Assembly: GCA_039619475.1 (NCBI GenBank)
Contig: CM077116.1
Location: 23,013,191-23,077,190 of the forward strand
Origin: Icerya purchasi
Lineage: Eukaryota; Arthropoda; Insecta; Hemiptera; Monophlebidae
Reading direction: 5' to 3'
DNA: 64,000 nucleotides
In this document: in pieces, positions 12,299 through 26,000 of the stretch
Position numbering within the stretch: the first letter of the stretch is position 1
How the letters are laid out: each line of letters starts with the position of its first letter
Translations under genes and position numbers: made by a program
The notes under the pieces: generated by a model
What the model was told of the DNA's origin: nothing
The model's input: only the letters and a program-made list of their open reading frames with translations
Databases searched by the model: none

Positions 12299-13898
12299 GG
12301 AAAATAACAGTCGATGTGTACGCAGCTCAGTTTAAATCGATATTAATGTCGATATAATGAAAATGTAAATTTTTTTTTAATAAATCCATTTAATAAAACT
12401 TAAGATGTACAAAAAATATAAAATATAAATAAATTTTTAAATCATAGTAATAATGTGGTTAGATATGGTATTGTAATTATCTTACAACAGTGTTAATGAC
12501 GGATTATTAATTAATCGATAATGTGACTTTTAAATTTATTTATTACAAAATTTGATGGTTTTTAATCGAAATCTATTTTTAAAATTTTTGCATGTTACTA
12601 CTTGTCGTTTACGGTAATTAACAATAGTGTGTTCTCCGATAAAACCGATTTTTGTCGATTAATTTGTTGCTAATGTAAAAGTGTTTGGCATAGGGTATTT
12701 TAACATTTCGTCGTTCCGCGCGATGTAAAACAAACACCTTTCTTAGTTTACTTATTATACCTTCGAAAACTGTTGACACACTGAAACGCGTCGCAGAAAA
12801 TAAACATCAAACATAATAATAAGCGCGAAAGAAATAACCTTTTTTTTTCAAAAAAAAAAAAAAAAAAGGGTAAAATATATAAATAAATAATAGGAAATGA
12901 ACAAAATTTACTTACGTTAATCGACTGATTTACAACATTATTAACATGTTTAGAAAAGCACATAAAATATATGTTATACTAACAATAAGCTATGTAATAA
13001 ATTACACGCGCCATAAACAAACTTCAAATGATAATGTTAACAGTCTATATATAAAAAAAGTATGCTCAACTTGTAACACAATATATAATCAAACGACTTT
13101 TAAAATACTCTATTCCGAACACATTTACGTCACATTAGCAACGAATTAATCGACAAAAATCGACTTCATCAGGGAACACACATCATTGTCAATTACCGAA
13201 AGCGATGCTAGGAACGCGAAAATTTTAAAAATAGATTTTGATTATAAACCATTAAATTTTGTAGAATGAAAATAAATTTAAAAGTCACATTGTCGAGTAA
13301 TAATCGATCGTTAACTGTAACGTAATTTTAATACATACACATATCTATTCCTATTATTCATAATGGAGTATGCCATACTTAATTCGTGAGCGTCGGCGAC
13401 TACCTGTTCATACATTTCAGCTGTACAGAACAGGTAGTGTTCATAGCAATTATCATATACAATGCGAGTGTATATAAACAAGACTACACTTGGAACTGAT
13501 TGTAAATGTTTGAATTATCGCGATACAAATGCAGTCCCGTATCTGTCTTTTATGTACTAACTAACACGCATATGATGACATGCTTGTTTTCCATTGCCTT
13601 CCACATGAGACTCTGTTAGCGATTATTTAAATTAAAATTTTTCCTAATGATTTCTGTCGTCACCTGGGATCGAACCCGGGACTCCCGTAACGGAAGTCAA
13701 GCGCTCTAGCGTCTAGACTATCGCGACGAGAACCATATTATTATTATTACGATTTAAAAATTTATTTATATTTTGACATTTTTTGAATATCTTAAGTTTT
13801 ATTAAATGGATTTATTAAAAAAAAAAATTACATTTTAATTATATCAACGTTAATACTTATTTAAATTGAGCCCGCACATACATCGACTGTTATTTTCC
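12299..13898. mobile_element. foldback element 2, right arm split by a SINE
   Basis: The left arm 12299-12712 pairs with the right arm 13095-13898. Outer ends read GGAAAATAACAGTCGATGT and its complement. Landmarks shared by both arms are TTAATAAATCCATTTAATAAAACTTAAG (outer), GTGACTTTTAAATTTATT and TTTTTGTCGATTAAT (inner). The right arm is about 400 bp longer because a SINE sits at 13371-13730. Removing it restores continuous pairing. The spacer 12713-13094 is AT-rich and non-coding. No transposase was seen. Confidence 0.85.
13371..13730 (-). repeat. tRNA-derived SINE (family A)
   Basis: On the minus strand the head reads CGATAGTCTAGACGCTAGAG (A box), then CGCTTGACTTCC and GGTTCGATCCC (perfect B box), so a pol III promoter is recognisable. 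A body of about 280 bp follows, homologous along its whole length to the copy at 35550-35900 (shared words GGACTGCA/TTGTA, CGATAA, AATGTAGTCTTG, CTGTACAGCT). It is inserted in the right arm of foldback element 2. Confidence 0.85.
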
Positions 13899-14053
13899 GA
13901 ATACTTTATCATTCATCATTAACAGTTAAAATGTAGCATTTATTATAATTTTGGTACATGTACACGAGGCTGGGATTTATTAAAATTTTTAATTGTGCTT
14001 CCGAAAATAAAAGTTAAAATTTATTTCAAAGTATTCGCACACATTTCGTTCTT

Positions 14054-14086
<33 letters not shown>

Positions 14087-15834
14087 TCCACCGCGTCTTA
14101 GCCATTTTCGAACACGGCGTGATAATAATGTTTCAACAGCGCAGTGCGGTTTTTTTTATTAATATTTCGTTTTATTTTATATATATATTTTTTTTTGTCG
14201 CATTAAAATACTTTTAGACGCGTTTTTATCTTTATTTTTTGGAAATAAATAAACTTAATCCAGACTAGGTACCACAGAGCAGGTTAAATTCAATAAAATA
14301 AAATGGACTTTTTGTCCTTTTCGTCCATTTAAAATGATTGCGATAAATATGAAGAGAACTTTGGAAAATTTAAAAAAAAACCAAATTATACGAATAATAT
14401 ATTATTTGGTTGCAAAAGTTTGGCCGAGAAAAACTGAATTTGGTGCAGAGGTTATAATTGTTTAATGATGCGTAGTTTTCGATGAAGGAACGTAAATTAT
14501 TCCGATTAATCGCGGAAATTAAATAAGTTCGGAGAGGAAAGGGAATTAATTATTTTTGTCTTTGACGTACTAAAAAAAAAAAAAAAAACGAATATCGTTC
14601 AAAAAAAGTAAATGCGACTGCGAAAATGAAGTTTACAGTGGGAAACTCACTGGCAGGTTCTTTCAGCATCTTTATTGCAATACATTATCCGACAAAGTAT
14701 TGCCTCGGTACAGTGCAGACAGATGGTAGAATAACGACGTAGCCAGTGTGCCGGTGTTTGAGAAAAAACAAATGGAAAACTTAAACGAGGTGACGAAGCG
14801 GTTCAGTTCAGGTAGGAGGCCTCAAAGAGGAAGTGGCGCATATGTAAACTTGCGGATTATGATTATTCGACGTTAGACATAGATATCTGTTTATCAAAGA
14901 AAATATGCGAGTAGCCGCCGCTTGCTGTAGACAGGCTGGCATGGCGGTGGCGAACAGTCGGATGGCACTCGATTGCCATTCGGCACGGTTAGATAATGCG
15001 ATGGAAATGTATGAGAACGAAACAGGTGCCAATTCCGTGATGCTCATCTCTCCTTATCAACGCACTCGATAATACTGGCGTACGTCACGCACCCGAAAAC
15101 GTCGTATCGTTCGTCGGCATGAGCTGGTGAGCTGTCTACAGCGACTTGCTCAGAGTAAACTCAATTACACGCTTCGCTAGTAACAATTTAAACAGGAAGT
15201 ACTGCCCGCGCCCGGGGTAGTAAGACCGGGACAAGTTGCTCGCTGTTATATCGTTTCTCGGCTGCCCTAATTATTAAGATTGTAGTTCAACTTGCTCGTT
15301 ACAACCATCCTATTAATGGCTTTTTTTCGTTTTCTTTTTTCTTTTTTTTTCTTTTTGTGCGTGTTTTTATTTTTTTGTTCTTTATTTCTTTTCCGAGAAA
15401 ATAGATAATACACGATGATCCTTCGCCATTCATTAATTGCAGAATTTTCCTAACAAGAAAGTTAAAAATTTCGATGTTTTCAAAATTTTTTCAGAAACAG
15501 CTTCTGTCAACAGCTCCTTTCCATCAGCAGACCCCGATCACATGAACTTGAAAGAACGTGGCGTTCGATTCGAGATATTTTGAACTGCTCTTGTTAACAA
15601 TTCGCATAAAAACAAAAAAAAAACGATTTTTAGGGCCCTAAAAAATACTGAACAGTCTGATCTTTTTTTTTTTTAAATAACGACGCTCGCGGTAATCGAA
15701 TTTTATTTATTAATTTAAAATGTGAAATACCAAAATAATGTAAACAGTGACTTTGGGCGAAATTGGCTATTATTTAAGATTACAGTTTGAAAACAAAAAT
15801 ATAGAAACTGACTTCTTTTTCTGAGGTGTTTTCA
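13899..15834. other. non-coding, with a GC-richer island
   Basis: The stretch 14640-15250 is clearly richer in G+C than its surroundings and holds a minus-strand open frame (14808-15047) without recognisable similarity. It could be a regulatory or untranslated exon region or an old repeat. The rest is AT-rich. Confidence 0.4.
14058..14086. repeat. (TA)n microsatellite
   Basis: Uninterrupted TA dinucleotide run, preceded by TTCTTTG and followed by CTCCACCG. Confidence 0.9.
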
Positions 15835-17545
15835 TTAAAAAAGGAGTGCAAAATCAATGCAAAAATTACCGTCCTATGACAATAATATCAGTAATAGGTA
15901 AAATATTAGAACGATACGTTGATAAACATTTAAGAAATTATTTGGAAAAAAACAACTTACTTTATGAAAATCAACACGGGTTTAGAGCAAAAAAAGTCCA
16001 CGATAACGCTATTAAAAACGATGATAAATAAGATAAATACGGGACTGTCGATGGGGAACTAATTTATAATTACCTTCATTGATCTAACAAAAGCGTTTGA
16101 CTTAGTTGATCACGATTTACTGATAAATGACTTAGAAAATTTGGGTATTCTAAATAACCAACTAATGTGGTTTAAAAATTATATAAAAAACAGGAAAAGT
16201 GTAGTAAAAATCGCAGGGAGTAATAGTAATCAAAAAAAATTATTCGATTTGGGGTAGGTCAGGGAACTATACTTGCTGCTATCCTATTTCTAATATACAC
16301 TAACTCATTACACAGGCCCACTAAAAATGCAAAGGTATATGTTTTTGCTGATGACATTGCGCTGTTAATTGAAAATAAAAACATAGAAGTGGCGAAAAAA
16401 TTACTGCCAGAGGATATAGATAATTTTAGTAAATGGGCACATGCCTAAGGTTATGTGTAAATATAAATAAATCTAAATTGTTACATATCCGAAACAGTAC
16501 TAAACACAAGAGTCGCGACCCGCGAATCATTCTTCATAATAACGAATGCTTACATGAAACGAATAATTCACCTTCATGTTTATGTCCAAAGATTTAAAAT
16601 ATTTAGGAATATATATCGATAGATCCCTGAGCCGGAAAAAGTACGTTCAAGTCTTAAATTCGAAAATAAGACAGACAATTCCAGCTTTATACAAACTAAA
16701 GCAGGTACTTTCATATAAAACACTACGTATATACTACAATGCAATAATTATGGCTAGAATTCTATATGGAATCCAAATATGGGGAGAGGCTAAGAAAACG
16801 GAAATCAATAAAATCGGTAAAAATCAAAAAAGGTGTCTTAAAATTATACTACCACATTAGAAACGGAGTGACTCGAGATCAATTATGTATAGAAGGAAAA
16901 TGATGAAATGTCACACCAAAGATGTACTACTACTATTACAGGTTACTCGAATATAATAGCAATAATATAATGTTATCAACTAGGTCAAAAACTACTCGAA
17001 TAACAAGAAATCAAAATAATATATATTACATATACCCTAGAGGGGCAAATATACGAATTGATAACATAGATGATTCGGTCTTAATTAAATTAATGAGCAT
17101 TATCCCCAATCATATTACAGACGAAAAAATAGCATATTAGCGTGTGGAAAAAGGAGGTGGTGAAATGGCTGAAGGAATGGTGCAAAGAATAAAAAACAAA
17201 CAGCGTCCGAATTCCTCACTCCTAGATAGTTTCAATCATGCAGATACTGATATAACATGTATTCTATGTTGTTGTTTTTGTATTGCTCCTCTTTTAACTT
17301 ACTGTTCGTAATTCATAAAGAAAATATTGTTTACGCTATCATGATATATATGACTTTTAGAGTGAATGTAGGTATGTGTATGGTTTTTCTTTTTTCTTTA
17401 TACCTGTATATAAGTTATATATATTTACTAAGACATATATTAATTAAGGTTTATATAATTTCGATGTGTACATTTTTTTTTTTAAATGGGTCGATGTGTA
17501 TAAGTATGTATAAATTTGTAACGTGTTCAACATGAATAAACGATA
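15835..17545 (+). pseudogene. LINE reverse transcriptase relic
   Basis: Non-LTR retrotransposon RT in at least four frames. Order: NYRPMTIISVIGKILERYVD and ENQHGFRAKK at 15860-16000; FIDLTKAFDLVDHDLLINDL near 16080; VYVFADDIALLIENKN at 16336-16380 with the catalytic FADD box intact; LKYLGIYIDRSLSRKKYV near 16590-16650; and RILYGIQIWGEAKK near 16756-16800. The C-terminal part runs to about 17130. Numerous frameshifts and a damaged junction before ADD (near 16255) show it is dead. The 5' end, including the endonuclease, is missing. RT motif order suggests a Jockey/CR1-like lineage; I cannot place the clade exactly. The sequence after 17140 is probably 3' UTR. Confidence 0.85.
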
Positions 17546-18077
17546 ATAAGAGTGTCGGGCACTCACACAACGGGCATACTTGCCCAGTGAGACCTACAAA
17601 TTTATTTTAAAATTAAAAGAAAAATTAAAATTAGTTTAATGATATTTGTTTTAAAAATAGTATATATTTATATATATATATACATGTGTTTGTGTGTGTG
17701 GCACGCACGCTCGGATATCCAAATTATAGGAACTGTAAAAAAAAATTACGGGTAAATATTTAAAAATAGAATAAAGCATAAATAAATATTTAACATTCAA
17801 AAATTTGAAGAATGAAAAAGGTAATTATTTTTACGTTCCAAAAGCCTATTTTTCCAGTTTTTCTTGGAATTTACACTGATTTTCTCATTAAATTCTCTAA
17901 CATTAGGAATTATGTTTTTATTTACAGACATTCTAGTTAGGGAATTGAATCTTTTAAAATAACTTTATATCCATTTAAGAACGAAAAAACATCGCTCTAA
18001 CTCTGCAACTGTTGTTGGGGGCTCCAGAATAGGTATAATTAGTTACATCATTTTGTTAAAACATTGAAGCATTTATT

Positions 18078-18082
18078 ATTAC

Positions 18083-18116
<34 letters not shown>

Positions 18117-18125
18117 GTTGTTGTT
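18078..18125. repeat. (ATT)n microsatellite
   Basis: ATT trinucleotide run ending in TTGTTGTTG. Confidence 0.9.
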
Positions 18126-21100
18126 TCTTTAAAATTTACCTCCGTTGGGAAATAATTAAGGGGGAAAAAGTTGGTTAAATCGTTCAGATATCGATAATAT
18201 GAAGAAACAGCGGGATAATTTACAGAAAAGAGAAAAACATATATTTTTGCGAAAATCAACCTTCCAAGTAAATCGTTTTGAGGAATCCAAAAATGCGTTT
18301 ACGAATTTTACAGTGCCTTGGAAATATAATTCCGAATAATAACTTCTGCTATCATGGACGCAAGTAAATTGATGTACTTGAAGTAATTAGTGAAATGGTC
18401 GCTGTTACTATCTTTCTAAGCGAGACTGTTATAAGAAAATATTTGTTCCATTTGAAATACCGTCTTAGAATTCCTCCAGTCAGTTAATTATGTCTCATTT
18501 CACCAGCGTTCTCTTTGATTATGCTCATTTCCTAACGTCTTCTTAATTCATATTTTTTGCACTCACCATTCTGTTCACATCCCAATTTGCCACGTGTTTG
18601 CCCTTCAGTTTCGTCGAGGGAAATATTGCTGCTTTTTCCCTTTTCCTTTAAAAAAAAATAATCCCCACCCTTATTTAAAGAATTCCGCGCTAAATATCGG
18701 TCAGATGTTCCACGTGTTTTCCATTTTTAATAATCTTTAGAATCTGTCGGTAACGTCTGTTATCTTTTCTCTCTACAGTCGACCGAGTTGAAAAGTCTTC
18801 TTTCCTCTCATCGTTTCTGAGTAAAAGTCTTTCGCTGACCAGCTCCCCCTTTTAAAAGAAAAATCGGAACGCGTGCAATTTGAGTGTGGAAAAATATTTA
18901 CTCCGCCCACGACCGTTATACCCTAGATAAGCTTATTATTACAAATAATTGCTGCGGACTCCTTTTACCAGGTATGCTCGGAAGTTAATTCGTTTTCCTT
19001 ACAATGTGTATTTCAGACAAGGAAATGTGTAAGCTTCAAACGAAATTACTAACGAAAAGAAACGGTTGCAGAAGAAAGGAAATGAAAAAAGAGAACTGGA
19101 TATAAAAATGAAAAAGAATGATAGTTGAAAAGAGAGAGGAAGTATAAAACTTATCGTTCGCATGAAGTAAAAAGTAGGTCAGAATGTTAAAATTTTTACA
19201 ATTTTTGTTTCTACAGTTTCATGTTTTAATCGGCTCGCAATTGGCAGCATCTGTGACGAGTATGGAAGTAAAAAGTATGAGTGTATATTAAGCTCTCGCT
19301 GACACACCCACAAGTGTTAAAAATTATAGATAAGTCAACTTTGCAAGATAAAGGAAAAACTTATTAAAAAAGATAGTTTTTACAACTTTATTGTATACTG
19401 ATTATGTAATTCTATTTTTATTTTTTTGAATAAAAGATTGTTCGGTAATTTACGCGCGCGATATATACAAATGTTGACAAAAATAAATATTTGTATTCAG
19501 ATATCTTAACGGCAATATTTTTACACATCCCGAAAATTATCGATTGTTCATCGGAGAGGAAAAAATATTCAATCTATGGTAGTATTTTCCCGGCTAATAA
19601 TTTATTACAGATATTATCGGGTAACTTCGAATAAAAAAAAAACACGTAAATGCAACAATCAAATGAGGTACACAACTTAACAAAAAATCTATCCGGATGT
19701 TTGAAAGAAAAAGAAAAATAATACATTTTTTCCAATCCTACAATAAACCTGTAAATAATTATGGAGCTATACAGAGATGTTGCGTGGATTTGTATATGAT
19801 AGAAAAAAGAAATAAACTTAAGAACACATTTCTTCATCAATGCTAGAAAGGTAAATAAATATACAAATAACTCGTGTAAGTATTAAAGTCAAATACGAAA
19901 TGCTTAAAAATATTTCTGCAATCTGCGGTAATTTAGCATTGATACGGTTCTTTCGTAGAAAATATTAATTATCCGCACAGCGCATAGAGAAAAATCTGAC
20001 TGTGTATGTTTTTTCGTTGCATTTAGATCACCGTTTCATGTGCGCAATTACTTATCTGCAGTCGCATCGTCCTTTTATCCCTTTATTAACCTTTCCCCAC
20101 TGTACAGTTATTACACGCTGGTTCGCTCAAGAGGGCATCGAAACAAAAGATTTCACGTACTGACCTTTGCCTTGTCGGTGTTTTTCAATTGTCGGAAAAA
20201 GTCCTATGTCTTAGGTGCCTCGCGAGACGTGCAGGGAAGCTGACGATTCTCAGCGTTATCAAGTACGGCGAACTTTCCAGAATTCAGAATTTTTGGATGA
20301 ATTAGTTGTACTTTCTGTACTATGCGATTTGCCCGGTCACTGCTGGAGTGAAGACTTTATTATTAGTAAAAACATTTGTTACTCTCAATAATTCCCCCTT
20401 CCAAAAAAAAACAAAAAAAAAAAAAAAGAAAAGAAAAAAAAGAACTGCAGTTACACGCTGCTAAAGACGTTTTTAATTATTTCAACCATCCATAAGATTT
20501 ATTGAGATCGGTGGATGGATCTAGAGATCATAATCGACATGCGCGTGCGAGATGGAAATGGTAATTAGACAAGGTTTTTTCGCATTACCTGTAGCGTTAG
20601 AATGACATATACCAAAAAAAAAGTGCATTATTCATTTTCTGTTGTATGCACCGTCGCCGGAAACGGTTATGGTAATTTTATCGATAATGCTGAATGCTAT
20701 GGAAAAAAAAGATGATGCGGTACGCTATAGTTCGGCATTATTTTTTGACTTAAAAACGACGGCATTTAAACGAAACAAGGAAAACCAAAAAACCTCTAGA
20801 AAATAAAAAGGTTTACAATTAAAGAAGAAATGATGTTAAAAGTCAGCTGTGGGCGAACAAGATCAACATAATGCGTTGTACGCACACACGCACAAGCATA
20901 CACCTTAAGCAAATTCGAAAATTATTAATATTCCTTGATGAGAATATTTTTATTGCTCGGCAGAGATTATTAATAGTTAAATTCGTTTTATACAGCTAAA
21001 ATTCTGCAAACATGTTAATGAAGAACGTATTTTTAATTGAAACTTTCAATTAGGAATATAATTCTCGTGTTTTGCATCTTAGTAATCTGCAAAACGGGGT

Positions 21101-21868
21101 CGAAAAGAGTGGCGTGACTGAACGTTACATTTAGGTAACAACTTCAATTCACGTTTATTTTTAAAATCGAGTTTAGAAATGAAAAAAAAGAGAAACAGAT
21201 AAAGAAATTCGTGTTGTACTTTTCTTTATAAATTTATAGCAATACGCACTAATTAAACAATTAATTTAAAAAAATAGAAATGGAATTAAAGGAAAAACGT
21301 TAACTCGGAATACTTTTCTTTTTTAATGTTCGCTAAAGCGGGAGTATTTCATCTCCAGCGCACAACTACGTCGCTGTTCCAAAGGGTTGTTATAACGATT
21401 ATTTACGACGATGTCGACCTTTGCTTTATTTTGATAATGAAAAAACGCTGGAAAACGCGGTAGACCTCCCGTGTTGTGCCTCGCTGAAAAATACAAAGTT
21501 TTCCACGAAGTTCATTGTTCTGCATTATATGTAAAAAAAAAAAATAGCGCACGTATTAAACTTTATAATTTATGTGTACCTTTAACGTTTGCGGTTTCAC
21601 TTAATTAAGGTCTTTCATAGGCAATCCTCACTGTGGTTGTTCGTCAGTCAGGATTCACTAGCGACACAAAAATCCATTGAAACGCGGTGTCTAGCGTTAA
21701 AACTTATTTCGACCGTATCATCGGTTTTAGAAAATTATCCGCTCTGTGTTTTTCAACTTTTTTCTCCAAATAAAACACGATGTACCCCCTGATTAAGCAT
21801 CATTAGTCTCCGAAATCAATTCTTTTTGTAATTTGCTTGGCTCTTCTCGGTTTTAAATTCATCGTCAC

Positions 21869-21870
<2 letters not shown>

Positions 21871-21899
<29 letters not shown>
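21871..21899. repeat. (TA)n(TG)n compound microsatellite
   Basis: A TA run passes directly into a TG run. Confidence 0.9.
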
Positions 21900-22462
21900 T
21901 TTGACATGGATATGTCTTATGGCTGGAGGTCGTTCCGTAAAATGCGTACATTATTGAAAAGTTTTTCCCTGATGATGTCATCACTGCGTTCGCATAATCA
22001 ACAATCTGTGTTCCCGATTTAACTAAAAAACGAACCTTTACGTCGAAAGATTTATTCATGTCGCACAATGTGTTTAAGAGGTACGAGATGATCGGGAACC
22101 CACTGATTAACTTTTTCAAACTTTAAATCGAAAAAGCGTACTCGGTAAGAATCGATACGGTTGTTAAAGTACTTGTCTTGTTAATGTTATAACATTATTT
22201 TTTACAGATTTCCAAAAAAAAGGAAGTTATCGTTGCATATGTTTTGTTCTTTTTTTATATTTGTTTGCGTATAACTTATATTCATATAGACCGATTTTAC
22301 CGATTCTTTGTCCATTAGAAAAAGTAAAATACCATTCAGCGGTGGTACCATTACTGATGAAAATCGGACAACATAAACCGAGTATTCGTTAAAAAACGTG
22401 GAAAAATGTGGTCCCTTTACGGATAATTTCTTGTTGGTGTAACAGAGTGAAATGCAGCTTAA

Positions 22463-23010
22463 AATAAATAAATTATTTTTTCTTTCTTTTCTAAGCATAA
22501 ATGTGACAAAAAAGTTAATTTTTAGCAAAAAAAAAAATTTAAGTAAAATGCTAAAAATTGTTAAATAAAATATTTTAAAAGAATATCGATACTTGAAAAT
22601 TTTTTATAAAAATTTAATAAAAGTGCACAAAAAAGTAAAAAACAATTACTCCCATATATCTTAAGGTGATATTATCCTAATTCTTATAACCTTAATTAGA
22701 GGAGGCACCAAATTCATATTACAATAATAATCAAATTTTCGTTAAATTGTTTCTAGATATTAACTCTAATTAAGGTATCAGTGTTCTATAAGAATTACGA
22801 TTATGAAATATATTTTTTTTTGGGAGTAATTGTTTTTTACTTTTTAGTGCACTTTTATTAAATTTCTATAATAAATCTTTAATTATCGGTATTTTTTTTT
22901 TTAACATTTGATTTTACAATTTTTATCATTTACTTCATTTTTTTTTTCGCTAAAAATCAACTACTTTGTCATATTTATGCTTAGAAAAAAAAAAAAAATT
23001 ATTTTCACGA
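22463..23010. repeat. inverted repeat / foldback element 3
   Basis: The left arm, about 22463-22705, and right arm, about 22764-23010, are inverted copies around a spacer of about 60 bp. Shared words: TAATAAAAGTGCAC, AGTAAAAAACAATTACTCCC, TTCTTATA, CCTTAATTAGAG and, further out, AAGCATAAATGTGACAAA. The arms are AT-rich with many poly-T/A length differences. No coding sequence. Related TTATAATAAATCTTAAAG sequence recurs just outside, near 23045-23075. Confidence 0.75.
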
Positions 23011-23029
23011 TAAAAACATCAAAATTCAT

Positions 23030-26000
23030 TCAGAGCTACATTAAACTTTTATAATAAATCTTAAAGTCGGTATTTTTTTAATCGCATTTCATTTTTGATT
23101 TTTTTTTTTTTTTTTTTTTTTTTTGGTAAAAAGCGCTTTTATATAATTTTTGCTTTCCTAAAATAGAAAAAACGGAGTAGAAATAGGTTTTTAATTTTTG
23201 TTGTATCTTTTTTTGGTGAAATTAATTAAACTTTGATAAAATTTATAACTTTTTAAAATGATACCTAATATTTTTTTTTATTAAAATATATATAAAATCA
23301 ATTTCTTTACTATTTGATTTTTTTTCTTACGCTAAAACAAATGACAACAATATTTCGAATAATTTTACTTATCAAATAACTTTATCTTTTTTCTTTCAGC
23401 TATACGTTAAAAATTTGTATTATTACCCCTTAAGCTTTAATAAGTTTCGTATAACTTGCGTGCAGATATTTATGATTTGGTCGGATATTGGCAATAGATC
23501 GGAATCGATGTAGCAAGCATGATGCATGCGGAAAGAGAAGATACAGTGTTCAGTAAGGAACAGTTTGTGTTTTGATATACGGCGATTCTGATGATGAGGA
23601 CAGAAAGGATATTCGAAGGAGATGAGATTAACGCGACCTTCAGTCGGATAGAGAGGGTAATACGAAGATGAAAGTGAGCAAAAAATGAGAGAAAGATTAA
23701 AAAACAGCCGGGTAATGAAACCGGCTACAGAATGAACGAACAAACTCGAGAAGGAACCCAAAGAAAAGTAGGATGCCAGATTTCAGACAAAATGACCCGA
23801 GTACAAAAGGAAGAAACGCAAATGCCGGTAAAATTTAGAGTGCATCTTTGTACCAGATATATATGCAGGAGATGATTATACGCATTGTACTAAATAAAAA
23901 AGGAACAATAATAAGCAACGGAGGGCCGTTGATATCATTACTTATCAAGAGAGTATCAATCAATCTGTAGAAAATCAGCACGAACAGAACGGTGAGCACA
24001 GAAAGCACTGTAGAATTCTTGTTCTACAATGTTCTACAAATCGTTGTAGAACCGCAATTCTAAAAGTAAGGTCGAAAAACACGATTAAGTTGAAGGGAAA
24101 ATAGCGGAGATCGTTACGAGAGACCGCGTAAGATTAAAACGAATTAAAGTAGAAGCTAAGGTAGGGATTTCTTGAAAACTTGTGGTTCTTAAAAATTGAA
24201 AATTAGGAATGGATAAGCGGATAATTCGCGAGTGGAAAACGTTTAGCGAGGAAAAACTATAAATAAGGTCTGCAAATAGGCAGTAGCGACGTTTCAACAA
24301 GAACTGACAGTATATCGCAGTGAATTTATTACAGAGTGGAGCCGAGGACAGGGATTTCAGATTGTGTATCTAATTTAGAGAGATGAGACTTGGAAGACAC
24401 AAAAGAAGATAGCAGTGAAATTTGGAACGAGTGAAGTGGATTTGTATACACAAGGAAGTTTACGAGTTCACCGCCTTGACCGGTTAGGAATTTTCATATA
24501 AGATTAATCTGCCAATAGCGGGAGAGGAAAGATATTTCGTATATTTTCTAGAAAAGGTTGAAAGAAAAAGCGCCAAGATAGCAGAAGAAATTTATAATAC
24601 GAGGATTTTGAGGATCGAACGTAAAAAATAATTATAAAAAAATAGGCTGTCTTGAAGCTTTTCCAAAAAATAAATCAATTTTTTCGACGTAAACCGTGTG
24701 TGTATGCCTTCATCCGCTTTAAAATAAATTCGCCGATATTCGGGACACTTTTTTATAGGGATGCTCAGTATGAATTCTGGAAAATGTCGGTTTTATGGTA
24801 AGTAATTAAACGTGGTTCTGGTTTTATCGAGGAATTTATTTTAAATTACTTTTACATAGACGAAAATGACAGAAATAACGAAGCTGTTTATGATACTTTT
24901 TAAGCTGTGCGCGTTCGTAATCGCCTTTTTTTGAGTTCAGGTTTAGCCCGGTTGCAATATTATATTTTCCCGGTGAGGCATTTTTTAAAAATAATAAACA
25001 ACATTGCCGTGTTATATATAGATGTAATAAAATTGAATTAAAACATAAATAATAAAATATCCAATTTTACCGTTGTTCAACTTTATAATAATATGTATTT
25101 TTAACTTTAAAATTGGTTTTCCATTTATGTTAATAAAATTAAATGGTCGCCAATTGCGCTCACTGTCATAAGAAATGCGACGATAAAAATTTATTAGACG
25201 AAACTATTTTTTCAAAATTCGGTAATTTTAAGAACTTCGAGATTTCCTATATTTATTTGTCTACTTATTTACACGCACGCTACCCCAGCGGACTGACTGG
25301 AAAGAGTTAAAAAAAATTTCGAATTTTGAAAATCATTCAAATTTCCAATCAGCGCACTTTTAGATTTAGAATTCCAACGATTACTGCTGTAAATTTTTAT
25401 CAAAATACTAAAATTAAATTTAAATAAAATCGCTCAAAATTGTATTAGAAATTTTTACGGCAATTTTCGAATTTCACGTAAAATTTATTATTAGCTGCTG
25501 AGAAAAAAGGAAATTTTTGCCGATTGTGGTATATTATATAACTCGCAATTATTGCGTTTCTTTTATAAATTGAAATAAACTTTCGACTGAATATCATTTC
25601 AAGCAGGTATAATAGAGTAATTTATTATGCTTGATACGTATTCGAGTGGATTTTTTTTTGATGGGGTAAAAAAAGTTAAAACAGCGTATAATTCACTTTT
25701 TCCAGATAATAATTCGTACTGTTAATATTCAAATAGCGTTCATTTTTAGGTAGAAGAGTAACTGTAAAAGTTCATATTCGTTCAAAGTCAGTTATCAGTA
25801 AAAAGTGAAAATTTCCATCTACCATTTATCAGTAACTTTTTTTTTGTAATCTAATCATTCACAGCATCGTAAACTAATTTACCTAGGATATAAAATTTTA
25901 GACTTTTATAAGCTTGCCGGAAAAAAATTCGCCCAACCTTTTTTTCTCGTTTCGCGTATATAGATGAATATTTGCTGTCTTTACTACATGATACTAAGAT

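Larger units (their letters stand above)
17600..22440. other. non-coding, no gene recognised
   Basis: AT-rich DNA with microsatellites and A- or T-runs. None of the open frames shows domain-like sequence or splice-consistent ends. Confidence 0.5.

Noticed and set aside
13660..13735. tRNA gene on the minus strand
   Set aside because: The tRNA-like head continues into a body shared with 35550-35900, so it is a SINE head.
14808..15047. Minus-strand open frame of 79 codons as a possible exon
   Set aside because: No domain, no convincing splice sites. Kept only as a compositional observation.
23423..23761. 112-codon minus-strand frame
   Set aside because: It arises from the purine-rich plus strand and has no domain-like pattern.
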